NCBI GenBank assembly: GCA_902477365.1
Contig: CABSGW010000032.1
Span: forward strand, 1 to 15,399
Length of the DNA: 15,399 nt
Origin: an uncultured Prevotellaceae bacterium
Lineage (GTDB): Bacteria; Bacteroidota; Bacteroidia; Bacteroidales; Bacteroidaceae
Direction: 5' to 3'
The notes beneath the pieces are model-generated. The model worked only from the letters and a program-made list of their open reading frames with translations. It made no database searches and was not told the origin of the DNA. This document shows positions 1-6,336 of the stretch, in pieces. A program made the translations under genes and the position numbers. Within the stretch, counting starts at the first letter, position 1, and every line of letters begins with the position of its first letter.

Positions 1-843
1 CAAAGTATGGATCTCATCAATAAACAGAATGATTCGTCCCTCGCTACGCGTCACCTCATTGATCACAGACTTCAACCGTTCCTCAAACTCGCCCTTATAC
101 TTGGCGCCGGCAACCAAAGCCCCCATGTCCAAGGAGTAAAGTTGCTTATCTTTTAAATTTTCAGGCACATCGCCCCGCACAATACGTCCGGCCAGCCCTT
201 CTACAATAGCGGTCTTACCCGTACCCGGCTCCCCTATCAATATCGGATTGTTCTTGGTACGCCTGCTCAATATCTGCAATACACGCCGAATTTCCTCATC
301 GCGACCAATCACCGGATCAAGTTTCCCTTCACGGGCTGCATCCACCAAGTTGCGTGCATATTTGGAAAGTGACTGATACGTGTCTTCACTCGAAGCCGAT
401 GTGGCTTTAGCGCCACCCCGCAGTTCCTGAATGGCTTTTCGCAAATCAGCCTCCTGCACACCAGCGTCTTTCAAGATAGAAGATGCCGTTTCCTTTCCAG
501 CCAATATGGCCAGCAGCAATGGCTCTAATCCTGTAAATTCATCTCCGTCCTTTTTCGCTATCTCGGTTGCACGCAACAGCGTCTCGTTCGCCTCACGACT
601 CAAGTAAGGTTCTCCACCCGTCACACGTGGCAGGGAACGGAGATGGTTATCAACAGCAGCCGATAACTGACTACCATTCACGCCCAACTTACGAAACAAA
701 AAACCGGTCACATTCTCGCCCACAGCTAACACTCCCGCCAACAGATGGATTGGTTCCACAGCTTGTTGACCGTTAAGAGTCGCCTTGTTGACTGCCTCCC
801 GTAATGCTTCTTGGGCCTTAATTGTAAAATTCTCAAAGTTCAT
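1..843 (-). CDS. clpB: ATP-dependent disaggregase ClpB (5' part, truncated by the left window edge)
   Basis: This is the first 281 residues of ClpB, the Hsp100 AAA+ machine that pulls proteins out of aggregates together with DnaK. The start at 843 opens with an N-terminal Clp repeat domain (about residues 1-145, beginning MNFENFTIKAQEAL), followed by the first nucleotide-binding domain. Walker A GEPGTGKT lies at 204-211, the pore loop GAKYKGEFEERL around 247-258 (Tyr249), and Walker B IILFIDE at 271-277, where the window ends. The middle coiled-coil domain and second AAA+ domain (about 580 residues by family length) lie outside. A GAAAGGAG Shine-Dalgarno-like stretch sits about 9 bases before the ATG, strong for this phylum. 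ClpC/ClpA are alternatives, but the N-domain and the conserved GAKYKGEFEERL context fit ClpB best. I saw no clear TAnnTTTG promoter upstream. Confidence 0.95.
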   Translation of the reverse strand, partial: MNFENFTIKAQEALREAVNKATLNGQQAVEPIHLLAGVLAVGENVTGFLFRKLGVNGSQLSAAVDNHLRSLPRVTGGEPYLSREANETLLRATEIAKKDGDEFTGLEPLLLAILAGKETASSILKDAGVQEADLRKAIQELRGGAKATSASSEDTYQSLSKYARNLVDAAREGKLDPVIGRDEEIRRVLQILSRRTKNNPILIGEPGTGKTAIVEGLAGRIVRGDVPENLKDKQLYSLDMGALVAGAKYKGEFEERLKSVINEVTRSEGRIILFIDEIHTL

Positions 844-1074
844 AACCCAAATCTCCTTTCTTTCTATTAGTTGTTTGTTTATTGCCCTATAAACTCCAAA
901 AAGTTTGCCAATCAGCAATAAAAGACAATTCGTCAGCTTTAAAGACAAAATGACAGGATAAATAATTCCTCTATTTACTGAAAAGAAGAATATCCGCCAT
1001 ACGAGTACGTTTCAACGTCCCCGCGGGCCAGATTCAACGAGATGCCCTTCTCGGTACCACATCTATCACCGAAC
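844..1074. other. Intergenic region upstream of clpB
   Basis: This is non-coding sequence between clpB, which reads leftwards from 843, and the terminator of the beta-barrel gene to the right. It must carry the clpB promoter. I find neither the usual TAnnTTTG element nor a CIRCE-type inverted repeat. It does contain an 8-base direct repeat AAAGACAA at 921-928 and 941-948, with a further GACA at 952-955. This could be a regulator site, but that is inference only. Confidence 0.5.
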
Positions 1075-1107
1075 AAAAAAAGAGGTGTGACCCGACCGCC
1101 ACACCTC
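1075..1107 (-). terminator. Rho-independent terminator of the beta-barrel gene
   Basis: GAGGTGTG (1082-1089) pairs perfectly with CACACCTC (1100-1107) around a 10-base loop. Read on the minus strand, the stem is followed by seven T (plus-strand A run 1075-1081). It lies 20 bases past the stop codon of the beta-barrel gene. Confidence 0.85.
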
Positions 1108-1127
1108 GCAAATTCAAAAGAGAAAAC

Positions 1128-1610
1128 TTAGAATCTATACACAACGGATAGGCCCATGTTCCATAGCCCTGGCTCTAAGAAACCGTTGTGATGCCCACAA
1201 ACCAAGGCCACCATCGGGCGATAATTGAGCGCAATGGTTATGGGTGTTTTCAACGTCACACCAAATCCCAAATTGCCGACAGCACCAACAAATCCACCAT
1301 CATAATCATCGTAGCTGGTATATCCTACCGCAGCACCTACACCGGCATACAGTTTCCAAGTACCTAACTCCGGAGTCCAGTCGCTCCATGAGTTCAGATT
1401 CCAGTTATAGATACCACTGGCATAGAATCCGTCATTCAAGTTAAACAGTCCGGCATTAAAATCCAAAAAGTTTTTCGACGTCATGTGGTATTGATATTCC
1501 AAATCGGCAGTAGATCCACCTATATACAAACCCAGTGCATGATTGGTTTTCTGTGCCGAAACACATAACGTAAAAAGACTACATACAAGAGTAAACAATA
1601 ACTTCTTCAT
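1128..1610 (-). CDS. Small outer-membrane beta-barrel protein
   Basis: The product is a 160-residue protein with a clear signal peptide (MKKLLFTLVCSLFTLCVSA, cleavage likely before the Gln at residue 20). The mature part is rich in Gly, Tyr, Trp and Asn, with alternating-hydrophobicity strands, and it ends in VVYRF; a terminal aromatic residue is typical of outer-membrane barrels. About 140 mature residues would suit an eight-strand OmpA/OmpW-like barrel. No catalytic motif is seen and the function is unknown. An upstream ATG at 1652 would add 14 residues, but that start lies inside the terminator stem of the preceding gene and would bury the signal peptide, so 1610 is chosen. The gene stands alone between two terminators. 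The nearest promoter-like string on the minus strand is TACCTTTTG at 1641-1633, which overlaps the upstream terminator. Confidence 0.8.
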   Translation of the reverse strand: MKKLLFTLVCSLFTLCVSAQKTNHALGLYIGGSTADLEYQYHMTSKNFLDFNAGLFNLNDGFYASGIYNWNLNSWSDWTPELGTWKLYAGVGAAVGYTSYDDYDGGFVGAVGNLGFGVTLKTPITIALNYRPMVALVCGHHNGFLEPGLWNMGLSVVYRF

Positions 1611-1625
1611 ACTTGTACTATTTTT

Positions 1626-1680
1626 AATAAAACAAAAGGTACCGACCTTCATTACCCATTAAGCGCATGCAGTCGGTACC
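1626..1680 (-). terminator. Rho-independent terminator of the DUF5606 gene, directly upstream of the beta-barrel gene
   Basis: GGTACCGAC (1638-1646) and GTCGGTACC (1672-1680) form a perfect 9-bp stem around a 25-base loop. On the minus strand the stem is followed by the T-rich tract TTTTGTTTTATT (1637-1626). It sits 33 bases past the DUF5606 stop and 27 bases before the beta-barrel start codon. The loop is longer than usual, so an alternative role as a 5'-UTR attenuator of the beta-barrel gene cannot be excluded. Confidence 0.7.
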
Positions 1681-1713
1681 ATTATAACAATTCTGTTTAA
1701 TAATGAATTCACC

Positions 1714-2142
1714 TTATTCAGCCTGAGGTTCAGACGAATCGGTAGCCTCTTCCGAAAAATCAGCCAAACCATTTGTAACCAGAATATTATACCAATAAAT
1801 CAATTTCTTCACATCGGTCGGATACACCCGGTCGCGATCAAAATTCGGCAACACTTCTGCCATGTAAGCGAACAATTCCTCCTTAGAAGCTTTCTTGTGG
1901 TCGATAGAGGCAACAGCCCCACCTTCTTTATCCTTTACAGCGGCAAAGACCTGCATCAAAGGCACATCTTCCGCATCCGTATAGATAGCAATATCATTCA
2001 AAGAGGTTACACGGTCGCGCGCACCAACTGACCGGCGTTTTTTCTCCGCATCAATCGATTCAACAATCAGCATCTTGTTTCCACGAGATACTAATAAATA
2101 AAGACCAGGTTTACCTGCTATTGCTAAAATAGTTTGTGTCAT
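1714..2142 (-). CDS. DUF5606 family protein
   Basis: This 142-residue soluble protein matches, from memory, the Bacteroidetes-restricted DUF5606 family, whose members begin with a conserved segment like TILAIAGKPGLYLLVSRG and continue with an IVES.DAEK..R...... .V.SL.DIAIYT stretch, both visible here. The first ~55 residues look like a compact beta-rich domain. The second half (about 70-130) is helical, with FAYMAEVLPNFDRDRVYPTD, and the tail is acidic (EEATDSSEPQAE). There is no signal peptide or membrane segment, so it is probably cytoplasmic. Its biochemical function is not known to me. The gene has its own promoter (2174-2181) in the 72-base gap after coaE and its own terminator, so it can be transcribed alone, although no terminator separates it from coaE. 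Confidence 0.75.
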   Translation of the reverse strand: MTQTILAIAGKPGLYLLVSRGNKMLIVESIDAEKKRRSVGARDRVTSLNDIAIYTDAEDVPLMQVFAAVKDKEGGAVASIDHKKASKEELFAYMAEVLPNFDRDRVYPTDVKKLIYWYNILVTNGLADFSEEATDSSEPQAE

Positions 2143-2173
2143 AACTTCAATTGTTCAATTAGGTTTCGAAACA

Positions 2174-2204
2174 CAAAGTTAACCGTTCAGGCTGAAACAA
2201 GAAA
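2174..2204 (-). promoter_or_regulatory. Predicted Bacteroidetes-type promoter of the DUF5606 gene
   Basis: On the minus strand, TAACTTTG (2181-2174) matches TAnnTTTG exactly. A TTTC sits at 2204-2201 with a 19-base spacer, a weak -33 element. The predicted transcription start is near 2167, about 25 bases before the ATG. A 10-bp perfect palindrome GTTTCGAAAC (2163-2172) covers that start point. Confidence 0.5.
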
Positions 2205-2214
2205 CGTTGATACA

Positions 2215-2817
2215 CTAAAAAACCTTAAACGGTGCAAGCAAATCATCGAGCTGAGAATGCAACGAAACGGTTCCGTCATTACGCAGAATGCGATCGGCAC
2301 GCCGTTGTTTTTCATCCTCGGGAAGCTGTAAGGCCATCATACCCCGCACCTTTTCTTCCGAAAGGCCATCACGTTCCATGACACGTTGTATCCGCAATTC
2401 CAAAGGAGCGGCAACAGCTACTGTATAATCTACAAACTGATTAAACCCTGATTCAAACAACAAAGCGCACTCAACAGCCAAAACAGATTCCTCATGCGCA
2501 TCGGCCCATGCAGACAACCGCTCTCTCACCAAGGGATGAACCAATGCGTTGATGCGGGATGCAGCCTCAGGGCCTTGACAAAGATACTGGCGCACGACCG
2601 ACTTGACCAACATTCCTGCATCATCGTAAACAGCATCGCCCAACAACAATTTTAACTGACCACGCAGCACTTCGTGATGGACCATCAGCCAGCCAGCCTC
2701 ACGATCGCAATTAAAAAGAGGAACACCGCGTTCTTCCAGCAACCGGCATACATAGCTCTTACCACTACCAATACCGCCGGTTACACCTAGTTTAATTTTC
2801 GGGATCGACATCTTCAA
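2215..2817 (-). CDS. coaE: Dephospho-CoA kinase
   Basis: CoaE phosphorylates the 3'-hydroxyl of dephospho-CoA with ATP, the last step of coenzyme A synthesis, in the cytoplasm. The product has 200 residues, normal for the family. The P-loop GGIGSGKS is at 14-21, D38 is in the FNCDREA segment at the usual DAD position, and the AD.IL.N.G segment near the C-terminus (ADRILRNDG) is the conserved adenine-side region. The first Asp of the usual DAD motif is Asn36 here. The start at 2817 lies 26 bases inside the 3' end of the ybbR-like gene; an internal Met3 (2811) would give an overlap of 20 bases. Either way translation is probably coupled. It is the last gene of the nusB-yajC-ybbR-coaE cluster. 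Confidence 0.95.
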   Translation of the reverse strand: MKMSIPKIKLGVTGGIGSGKSYVCRLLEERGVPLFNCDREAGWLMVHHEVLRGQLKLLLGDAVYDDAGMLVKSVVRQYLCQGPEAASRINALVHPLVRERLSAWADAHEESVLAVECALLFESGFNQFVDYTVAVAAPLELRIQRVMERDGLSEEKVRGMMALQLPEDEKQRRADRILRNDGTVSLHSQLDDLLAPFKVF

Positions 2818-3787
2818 TTAAAAAATCAACCTCTTGCGGATTAATACGTACATGCGACACACCCGTAGGAATGGTTTTCAGAGAAAGTTGACACTTGCCG
2901 GTTTTGTTCTCTAAAAGTTCCTCATAGTTGATAACCAACACAAAATTGTCGGCATTAATGCGTCTGTACATCCCCATCCCTACATGAAAAGAGACATTAA
3001 CCTTCGAAGGAAAGGTTCGCAGAGCCTTAGTAGCCGGAAAATTAACACCAACAACAGGTACTTGTACCGTTTTTTCGGTCATTTGATCTACAGCCAAAGC
3101 TATCTTGACAACCGAAGGGTCGAACTTAGCTCCACGCACAGATGCCAGTTCTTCAGTCCAGCTAAGCGTATCAGTTACATTCTTCACGAACACTGGATTG
3201 GTATATGCCGCTGTAATCGTATCCAGCACTTCGCGCACAGCATACACCGTTACCGAGTCGGGATTTAAACGAACGGAAGACAAATAATAACGCACATCGG
3301 CATGAATACCTCCTTGTATGCGTACAGGCACTCGCTTGCTTTCACCATAATTATAGAAATACTCCAACGTATCGGGCTGGACGCTCTCAATACGCGTTGA
3401 TACCGAGAACTGCGAATAAACTTGCTTCATCAAATCATTGGTAAGCAAGCGTACCCGTCCGCTGGGATTGGCATATTCCTCAAAATTAATGGTTACGGGA
3501 GACAAACTACGCCCGTACCGATAATGCAGCAATGCTACACCTTTGTCTTTCAGCATCACGCGCAAATGACGGGGCAAATCGGTTGTAATAACCACATTTT
3601 CGGGGACTTTTTTCAACCGTAATGGAATAGAAAACTCCTGTTCGTAAGATTCATCCAGCGATTGGAACAACCAAAAAGCCGTAGACAAAGCCAGAAAAAA
3701 CAAAAAAATCAGGAACTGCCTGTTCAACATACGGAACAGGAGTTGCCTGATTTTAATATACGTGCGATTAAGGAACCACACGGTCAA
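2792..3787 (-). CDS. YbbR-like membrane-anchored protein
   Basis: This 331-residue protein has one N-terminal membrane segment (about 23-44, FLIFLFFLALSTAFWLFQSL) preceded by basic residues, and a large periplasmic part made of repeated beta-rich YbbR-type units. The units begin roughly at FSIPLRLKKVPENV (about 52), VPVRIQGG (about 157) and VQVPVVGVNFP (about 240), each with the leading hydrophobic pair and the v.G pattern of the family. In Firmicutes the YbbR protein CdaR binds and regulates the diadenylate cyclase CdaA. No cyclase gene lies in this window, so that role is not supported here. The gene starts 3 bases after the yajC stop and overlaps coaE by 26 bases, indicating a single operon. 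The envelope location is clear but the molecular function is not. Confidence 0.8.
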   Translation of the reverse strand: MTVWFLNRTYIKIRQLLFRMLNRQFLIFLFFLALSTAFWLFQSLDESYEQEFSIPLRLKKVPENVVITTDLPRHLRVMLKDKGVALLHYRYGRSLSPVTINFEEYANPSGRVRLLTNDLMKQVYSQFSVSTRIESVQPDTLEYFYNYGESKRVPVRIQGGIHADVRYYLSSVRLNPDSVTVYAVREVLDTITAAYTNPVFVKNVTDTLSWTEELASVRGAKFDPSVVKIALAVDQMTEKTVQVPVVGVNFPATKALRTFPSKVNVSFHVGMGMYRRINADNFVLVINYEELLENKTGKCQLSLKTIPTGVSHVRINPQEVDFLIEDVDPEN

Positions 3788-3790
3788 TAC

Positions 3791-4135
3791 TTATTTATTA
3801 GCCTGCTGGGCTGCAGCAGTACTGGAGAGAATGGCACTCTTGCTGAATTTCACTTTTACGCCGGTTGCCACTTCAACCGTAACCGTATTATCTACCTCGT
3901 CAATAGATTTTATTACGCCATGGATACCACCAGCCGTTACAATTTCCTGACCAACCGCCAGGTTGTCACGGAAACGTTGCAATTCTTTCCGTTGTTTGTT
4001 CTGCGGACGGATCATAAAGAAATACATAATAGCAAACACGGCCACCATCATAATAAGGAAAGACCAGTCACCGCCGGCTTTTTGAGCAGGTGCCGAAGCC
4101 TGCATGAGTTGAATCATCAATACACTTGTTGTCAT
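3791..4135 (-). CDS. yajC: Preprotein translocase accessory subunit YajC
   Basis: YajC is the small membrane partner of SecDF in the Sec translocase. The 114-residue product has one membrane helix (about 25-42, FLIMMVAVFAIMYFFMIRP), directly followed by the hallmark RPQNKQRKE cytoplasmic stretch. Next comes the conserved beta segment VGQEIVTAGGIHGVIKSIDE, with V...V.TGVKVKF.KSAI. Length and order are those of the family. Possible inner starts at Met7 and Met11 would only trim the short N-terminus. It lies 26 bases downstream of nusB and 3 bases upstream of the ybbR-like gene. Confidence 0.95.
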   Translation of the reverse strand: MTTSVLMIQLMQASAPAQKAGGDWSFLIMMVAVFAIMYFFMIRPQNKQRKELQRFRDNLAVGQEIVTAGGIHGVIKSIDEVDNTVTVEVATGVKVKFSKSAILSSTAAAQQANK

Positions 4136-4161
4136 TTTTATTCTATTTTCTTGGTTTGAAT

Positions 4162-5085
4162 TTATTTAAGGAGCTTATTTTCTTTCTTCAAGGTTTTCAC
4201 CACATGGTCTAGCAATCCGTTAATGTAAGAAGCGCTATGTGGTGTGCTATACACTTTTGCGATATCCAAGTATTCATTGAAACTCACATTTAACGGAATG
4301 GTCGGAAAGCACAATATTTCAGCCAAGGCTATCTGCATAATGAGCACATCCATCAAAGCCAATCGGTTAAACTCCCAGTTTTTACTATTATCCCGAATCA
4401 ACAGGCGATAATCTTCTGCCTTCAAGATGGTATTACGGAACAGTTTACTGGCAAATTCCCGGTCTTCATCACTATCAAAATCCGGCAACAAAGCCTGATC
4501 TGCACCATTCACTTCCTCAAATCGCTTTATTGTCTTCATCACAAACGAATCGACAACCATCTTATCATCATTCCAATAGAGGCTCAATTCCTCTAAAGCG
4601 CTATCAATATCGTCATTATTGCAAATAAACTGTTTATACAATTTACGCCATAATTCACGATCGGCAGCATACGACGCTTCCGAAGCGTCCATATAGGCTC
4701 TATAAGTCTCACTCTCTATAATCTTTTTATAGAGCGATTTGATCAGCGCCTCCTCGCTATCCCAATCTTTTTTCTGCTTCTCCCGATAAACCAACAACTG
4801 TTTATTCACAGCCAATTGAGCTATAAACTTATTATCGACAAATTTCGTGCTCGGAGTTTCACCTGTCCCCAACCGCTGCGCTCTACTACGCTGTGTTTCA
4901 ACCTTGCGCTCGGCCAAACGGGTAATATCCACCATCAGTCCCAGCAAGTACTGATACATATCGTAAGCTTTGGAAAGACTAAAGAATAATTCTTTTTCGG
5001 CTACGTCTACACTTTTATCCCCATTTTGGTAGTAAGCATATACCAGCTGTACCACCTTCAATCTTATCAGTTCTCGGTTTATCAT
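4162..5085 (-). CDS. nusB: Transcription antitermination factor NusB, long Bacteroidetes form
   Basis: NusB with S10 (NusE) binds boxA of rRNA leaders and keeps RNA polymerase processive through rRNA operons. The C-terminal half carries the family signature: NWEFNRLALMDVLIMQIALA starts at residue 236, then NEYLDIAKVYSTPHSASYING. The N-terminus INRELIRLKVVQLVYAYYQ also corresponds to the first NusB helix. At 307 residues the protein is about twice the E. coli length. The extra ~130 residues (roughly 60-200, rich in charged helices, e.g. YREKQKKDWDSEEALIKSLY) sit between the first helices and the core. It is first in the operon and is preceded by a good promoter. Confidence 0.92.
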   Translation of the reverse strand: MINRELIRLKVVQLVYAYYQNGDKSVDVAEKELFFSLSKAYDMYQYLLGLMVDITRLAERKVETQRSRAQRLGTGETPSTKFVDNKFIAQLAVNKQLLVYREKQKKDWDSEEALIKSLYKKIIESETYRAYMDASEASYAADRELWRKLYKQFICNNDDIDSALEELSLYWNDDKMVVDSFVMKTIKRFEEVNGADQALLPDFDSDEDREFASKLFRNTILKAEDYRLLIRDNSKNWEFNRLALMDVLIMQIALAEILCFPTIPLNVSFNEYLDIAKVYSTPHSASYINGLLDHVVKTLKKENKLLK

Positions 5086-5122
5086 ACTTATAAATAACGC
5101 CGAAGTTTGCTAATTTTCGATG

Positions 5123-5155
5123 CAAAAATAACGATTTTCGGGCAGTTAGCCCAAA
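5123..5155 (-). promoter_or_regulatory. Predicted Bacteroidetes-type promoter of the nusB operon
   Basis: On the minus strand, TTTG (5155-5152), a 21-base spacer and TATTTTTG (5130-5123) match both consensus elements exactly. The predicted start is near 5116, about 30 bases before the nusB ATG. A small inverted repeat GGGC-N5-GCCC (5140-5152) fills part of the spacer. Confidence 0.6.
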
Positions 5156-5170
5156 AAAAAGCGTTTTTTC

Positions 5171-5201
5171 TTGGAACTTTTAAAAGAAACCAGCAATTTT
5201 G
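5171..5201 (+). promoter_or_regulatory. Predicted promoter of the DUF3276 gene
   Basis: TTG (5171-5173), a 20-base spacer and CAATTTTG (5194-5201) match TTG-N20-TAnnTTTG with one mismatch in the -7 element. The predicted start is near 5208, about 22 bases before the ATG. It is divergent from the nusB promoter. Confidence 0.5.
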
Positions 5202-5229
5202 AAGTTAGAAACTTTTTTCGAACAAAAAA

Positions 5230-5574
5230 ATGAGAAGTATGGACGAAGTGAAACAGAAGCCCAACGAGGAAGGCGAAAAAGACATTTTATTTTCAAAGGC
5301 CATCAAAGCCGGTAAACGAATTTATTATATAGACGTCAAAAAAGATAAAAACGACGATTTATATCTTTCTATAACCGAAAGCAAAAAAATAATCCGTACA
5401 GACGCACAACGGCCCAACTTTGAGAAGCACAAAATTTTCTTATACAAGGAGGATTTCGATAAATTCCAAAATGGACTGGATGAAGCACTCCGCTACGCTA
5501 AAGGAGAACTAACAGAGTCACCCGACAAACAAGAATTAGCCGAGGGGGAATTGAAGTTTGATATCGATTTCTAA
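5230..5574 (+). CDS. DUF3276 family PUR-domain-like nucleic-acid-binding protein
   Basis: The 114-residue product has the DUF3276 pattern ILFSKAIKAGKRIYYIDVKK, then DDLYLSITESKKI and KHKIFLYKEDFDKF. This is the beta-beta-beta-beta-alpha arrangement of PUR repeats, a fold that binds single-stranded DNA or RNA in eukaryotic Pur-alpha and in Borrelia BpuR. One PUR repeat is present (about 15-90), so binding would probably need a dimer. The tail (about 91-114) is acidic. There is no signal peptide, so it is cytoplasmic. The start at 5230 is used; Met4 (5239) is possible. The gene is divergent from nusB and has its own promoter. The target nucleic acid is not known; the function is inferred from the family only. 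Confidence 0.75.
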   Translation: MRSMDEVKQKPNEEGEKDILFSKAIKAGKRIYYIDVKKDKNDDLYLSITESKKIIRTDAQRPNFEKHKIFLYKEDFDKFQNGLDEALRYAKGELTESPDKQELAEGELKFDIDF

Positions 5575-5582
5575 GGAAAACC

Positions 5583-5613
5583 TTGTACAATCCATCGTTT
5601 TTTCTTACTTTTG
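5583..5613 (+). promoter_or_regulatory. Predicted promoter of the rplY-pth-hslR operon
   Basis: TTG (5583-5585), a 20-base spacer and TACTTTTG (5606-5613) match the Bacteroidetes consensus fully in the -7 element. The predicted start is near 5620, giving an 80-base leader before the rplY ATG. The promoter begins 9 bases after the DUF3276 stop. Confidence 0.65.
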
Positions 5614-5633
5614 CATCCGATTTGGCATTTTGC

Positions 5634-5685
5634 GGGGGTGTAAACTCCTTCGTGTGATGGCGAATTAAGCATTAATCACTTAATT
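5634..5685 (+). promoter_or_regulatory. Structured 5' leader of the L25 operon (candidate)
   Basis: Within the predicted 80-base 5'-UTR two hairpins can be drawn. GGGGT (5635-5639) and ACTCC (5644-5648) close a GTAA loop of the GNRA type, with one G-U pair in the stem. AATTAAG (5663-5669) and CTTAATT (5679-5685) pair perfectly around a 9-base loop, ending 15 bases before the start codon. Ribosomal-protein operons often carry autoregulatory leaders, but I do not recognise this as a named motif. Confidence 0.35.
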
Positions 5686-5700
5686 TAGAGTAACACAAAC

Positions 5701-6300
5701 ATGAAAGAAATTTCAGTAAAAGGTTCTTTGAGAAGCGACCTTGGTAAAAAAGCTTCTTACAACATTCGTAAGGCAGACGCTGTTCCTTGTGTACTGTATG
5801 GTGTAAACAAAGATGAAAAAGGTTTGCCCGTAGCAACACATTTCACCGTTACTAATGACGAATTACGCAATCTTATTTATACCCCGCATATCTATACCGT
5901 TAACCTGAACATTGACGGCAAAGAATGCAAGGCTATCTTGAAAGAAATCCAATTCCATCCCGTAAAAGACAATGTATTGCATATTGACTTCTACGAAATC
6001 ACCGCTGAGAAACCTATCGTAATGGCTGTGCCTATCGCAACACAAGGTTTGGCTGAAGGTGTACGTGCCGGTGGTAAATTGGTTGCTATGGTTCGTAAAT
6101 TGAAAGTAAAAGCAACTTACGATGCTATCCCTGAGAAGTTGAATATTGACGTAACATCACTTGGTCTTGGCAAGAGCATCAAAGTTGCAGACCTGCACTT
6201 CGAAGGATTGGAAATTATTACTCCGAAAGAAGTTGTTGTATGCTCTGTTAAGATGACACGTGCAGCAATGGGAGCTGCCGCTGCCGCTGCTAAAGGATAA
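5701..6300 (+). CDS. rplY: 50S ribosomal protein L25 / general stress protein Ctc
   Basis: L25 binds loop E of 5S rRNA in the large ribosomal subunit. The 199-residue product is the long Ctc (TL5) type. An N-terminal L25 domain (about 1-95) carries the expected R.DLGKKAS...RKADAVPCVLYG opening and the closing VLHIDFYEI. A C-terminal beta domain (about 96-185) contains GLAEGVRAGGKLVAM and SLGLGKSIKVADL. The protein ends in an Ala-rich tail, AAMGAAAAAAKG. The start at 5701 fits the family. Codon use looks strongly biased, as expected of a ribosomal gene. pth follows after 36 bases, an order also seen for ctc-pth in Bacillus. Confidence 0.95.
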   Translation: MKEISVKGSLRSDLGKKASYNIRKADAVPCVLYGVNKDEKGLPVATHFTVTNDELRNLIYTPHIYTVNLNIDGKECKAILKEIQFHPVKDNVLHIDFYEITAEKPIVMAVPIATQGLAEGVRAGGKLVAMVRKLKVKATYDAIPEKLNIDVTSLGLGKSIKVADLHFEGLEIITPKEVVVCSVKMTRAAMGAAAAAAKG

Positions 6301-6336
6301 TAAAGACTTTACATACTTTTTGGTAAATAACAACCA

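Noticed and set aside
1038..1053. Small CGAGA/TCTCG hairpin between clpB and the beta-barrel terminator
   Set aside because: A five-base-pair stem with no T tract in either direction is expected by chance.
1051..1680. The 9-base string TCGGTACCA near both ends of the beta-barrel gene (1051-1059 and 1673-1681), as a possible insertion footprint
   Set aside because: The right copy is part of a terminator stem, the string contains a common palindromic hexamer, and nothing like a transposase or matching longer repeat is present.
2188..2198. TTCAGGCTGAA near-palindrome downstream of coaE as a terminator
   Set aside because: It allows only a 4-bp stem with a 3-base loop and is not followed by a T run; it overlaps the DUF5606 promoter spacer.
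3662..4159. A 165-codon open frame on the plus strand opposite yajC and the ybbR-like gene
   Set aside because: It is fully antisense to two conserved operon genes and its translation resembles no protein family; it is a shadow frame.
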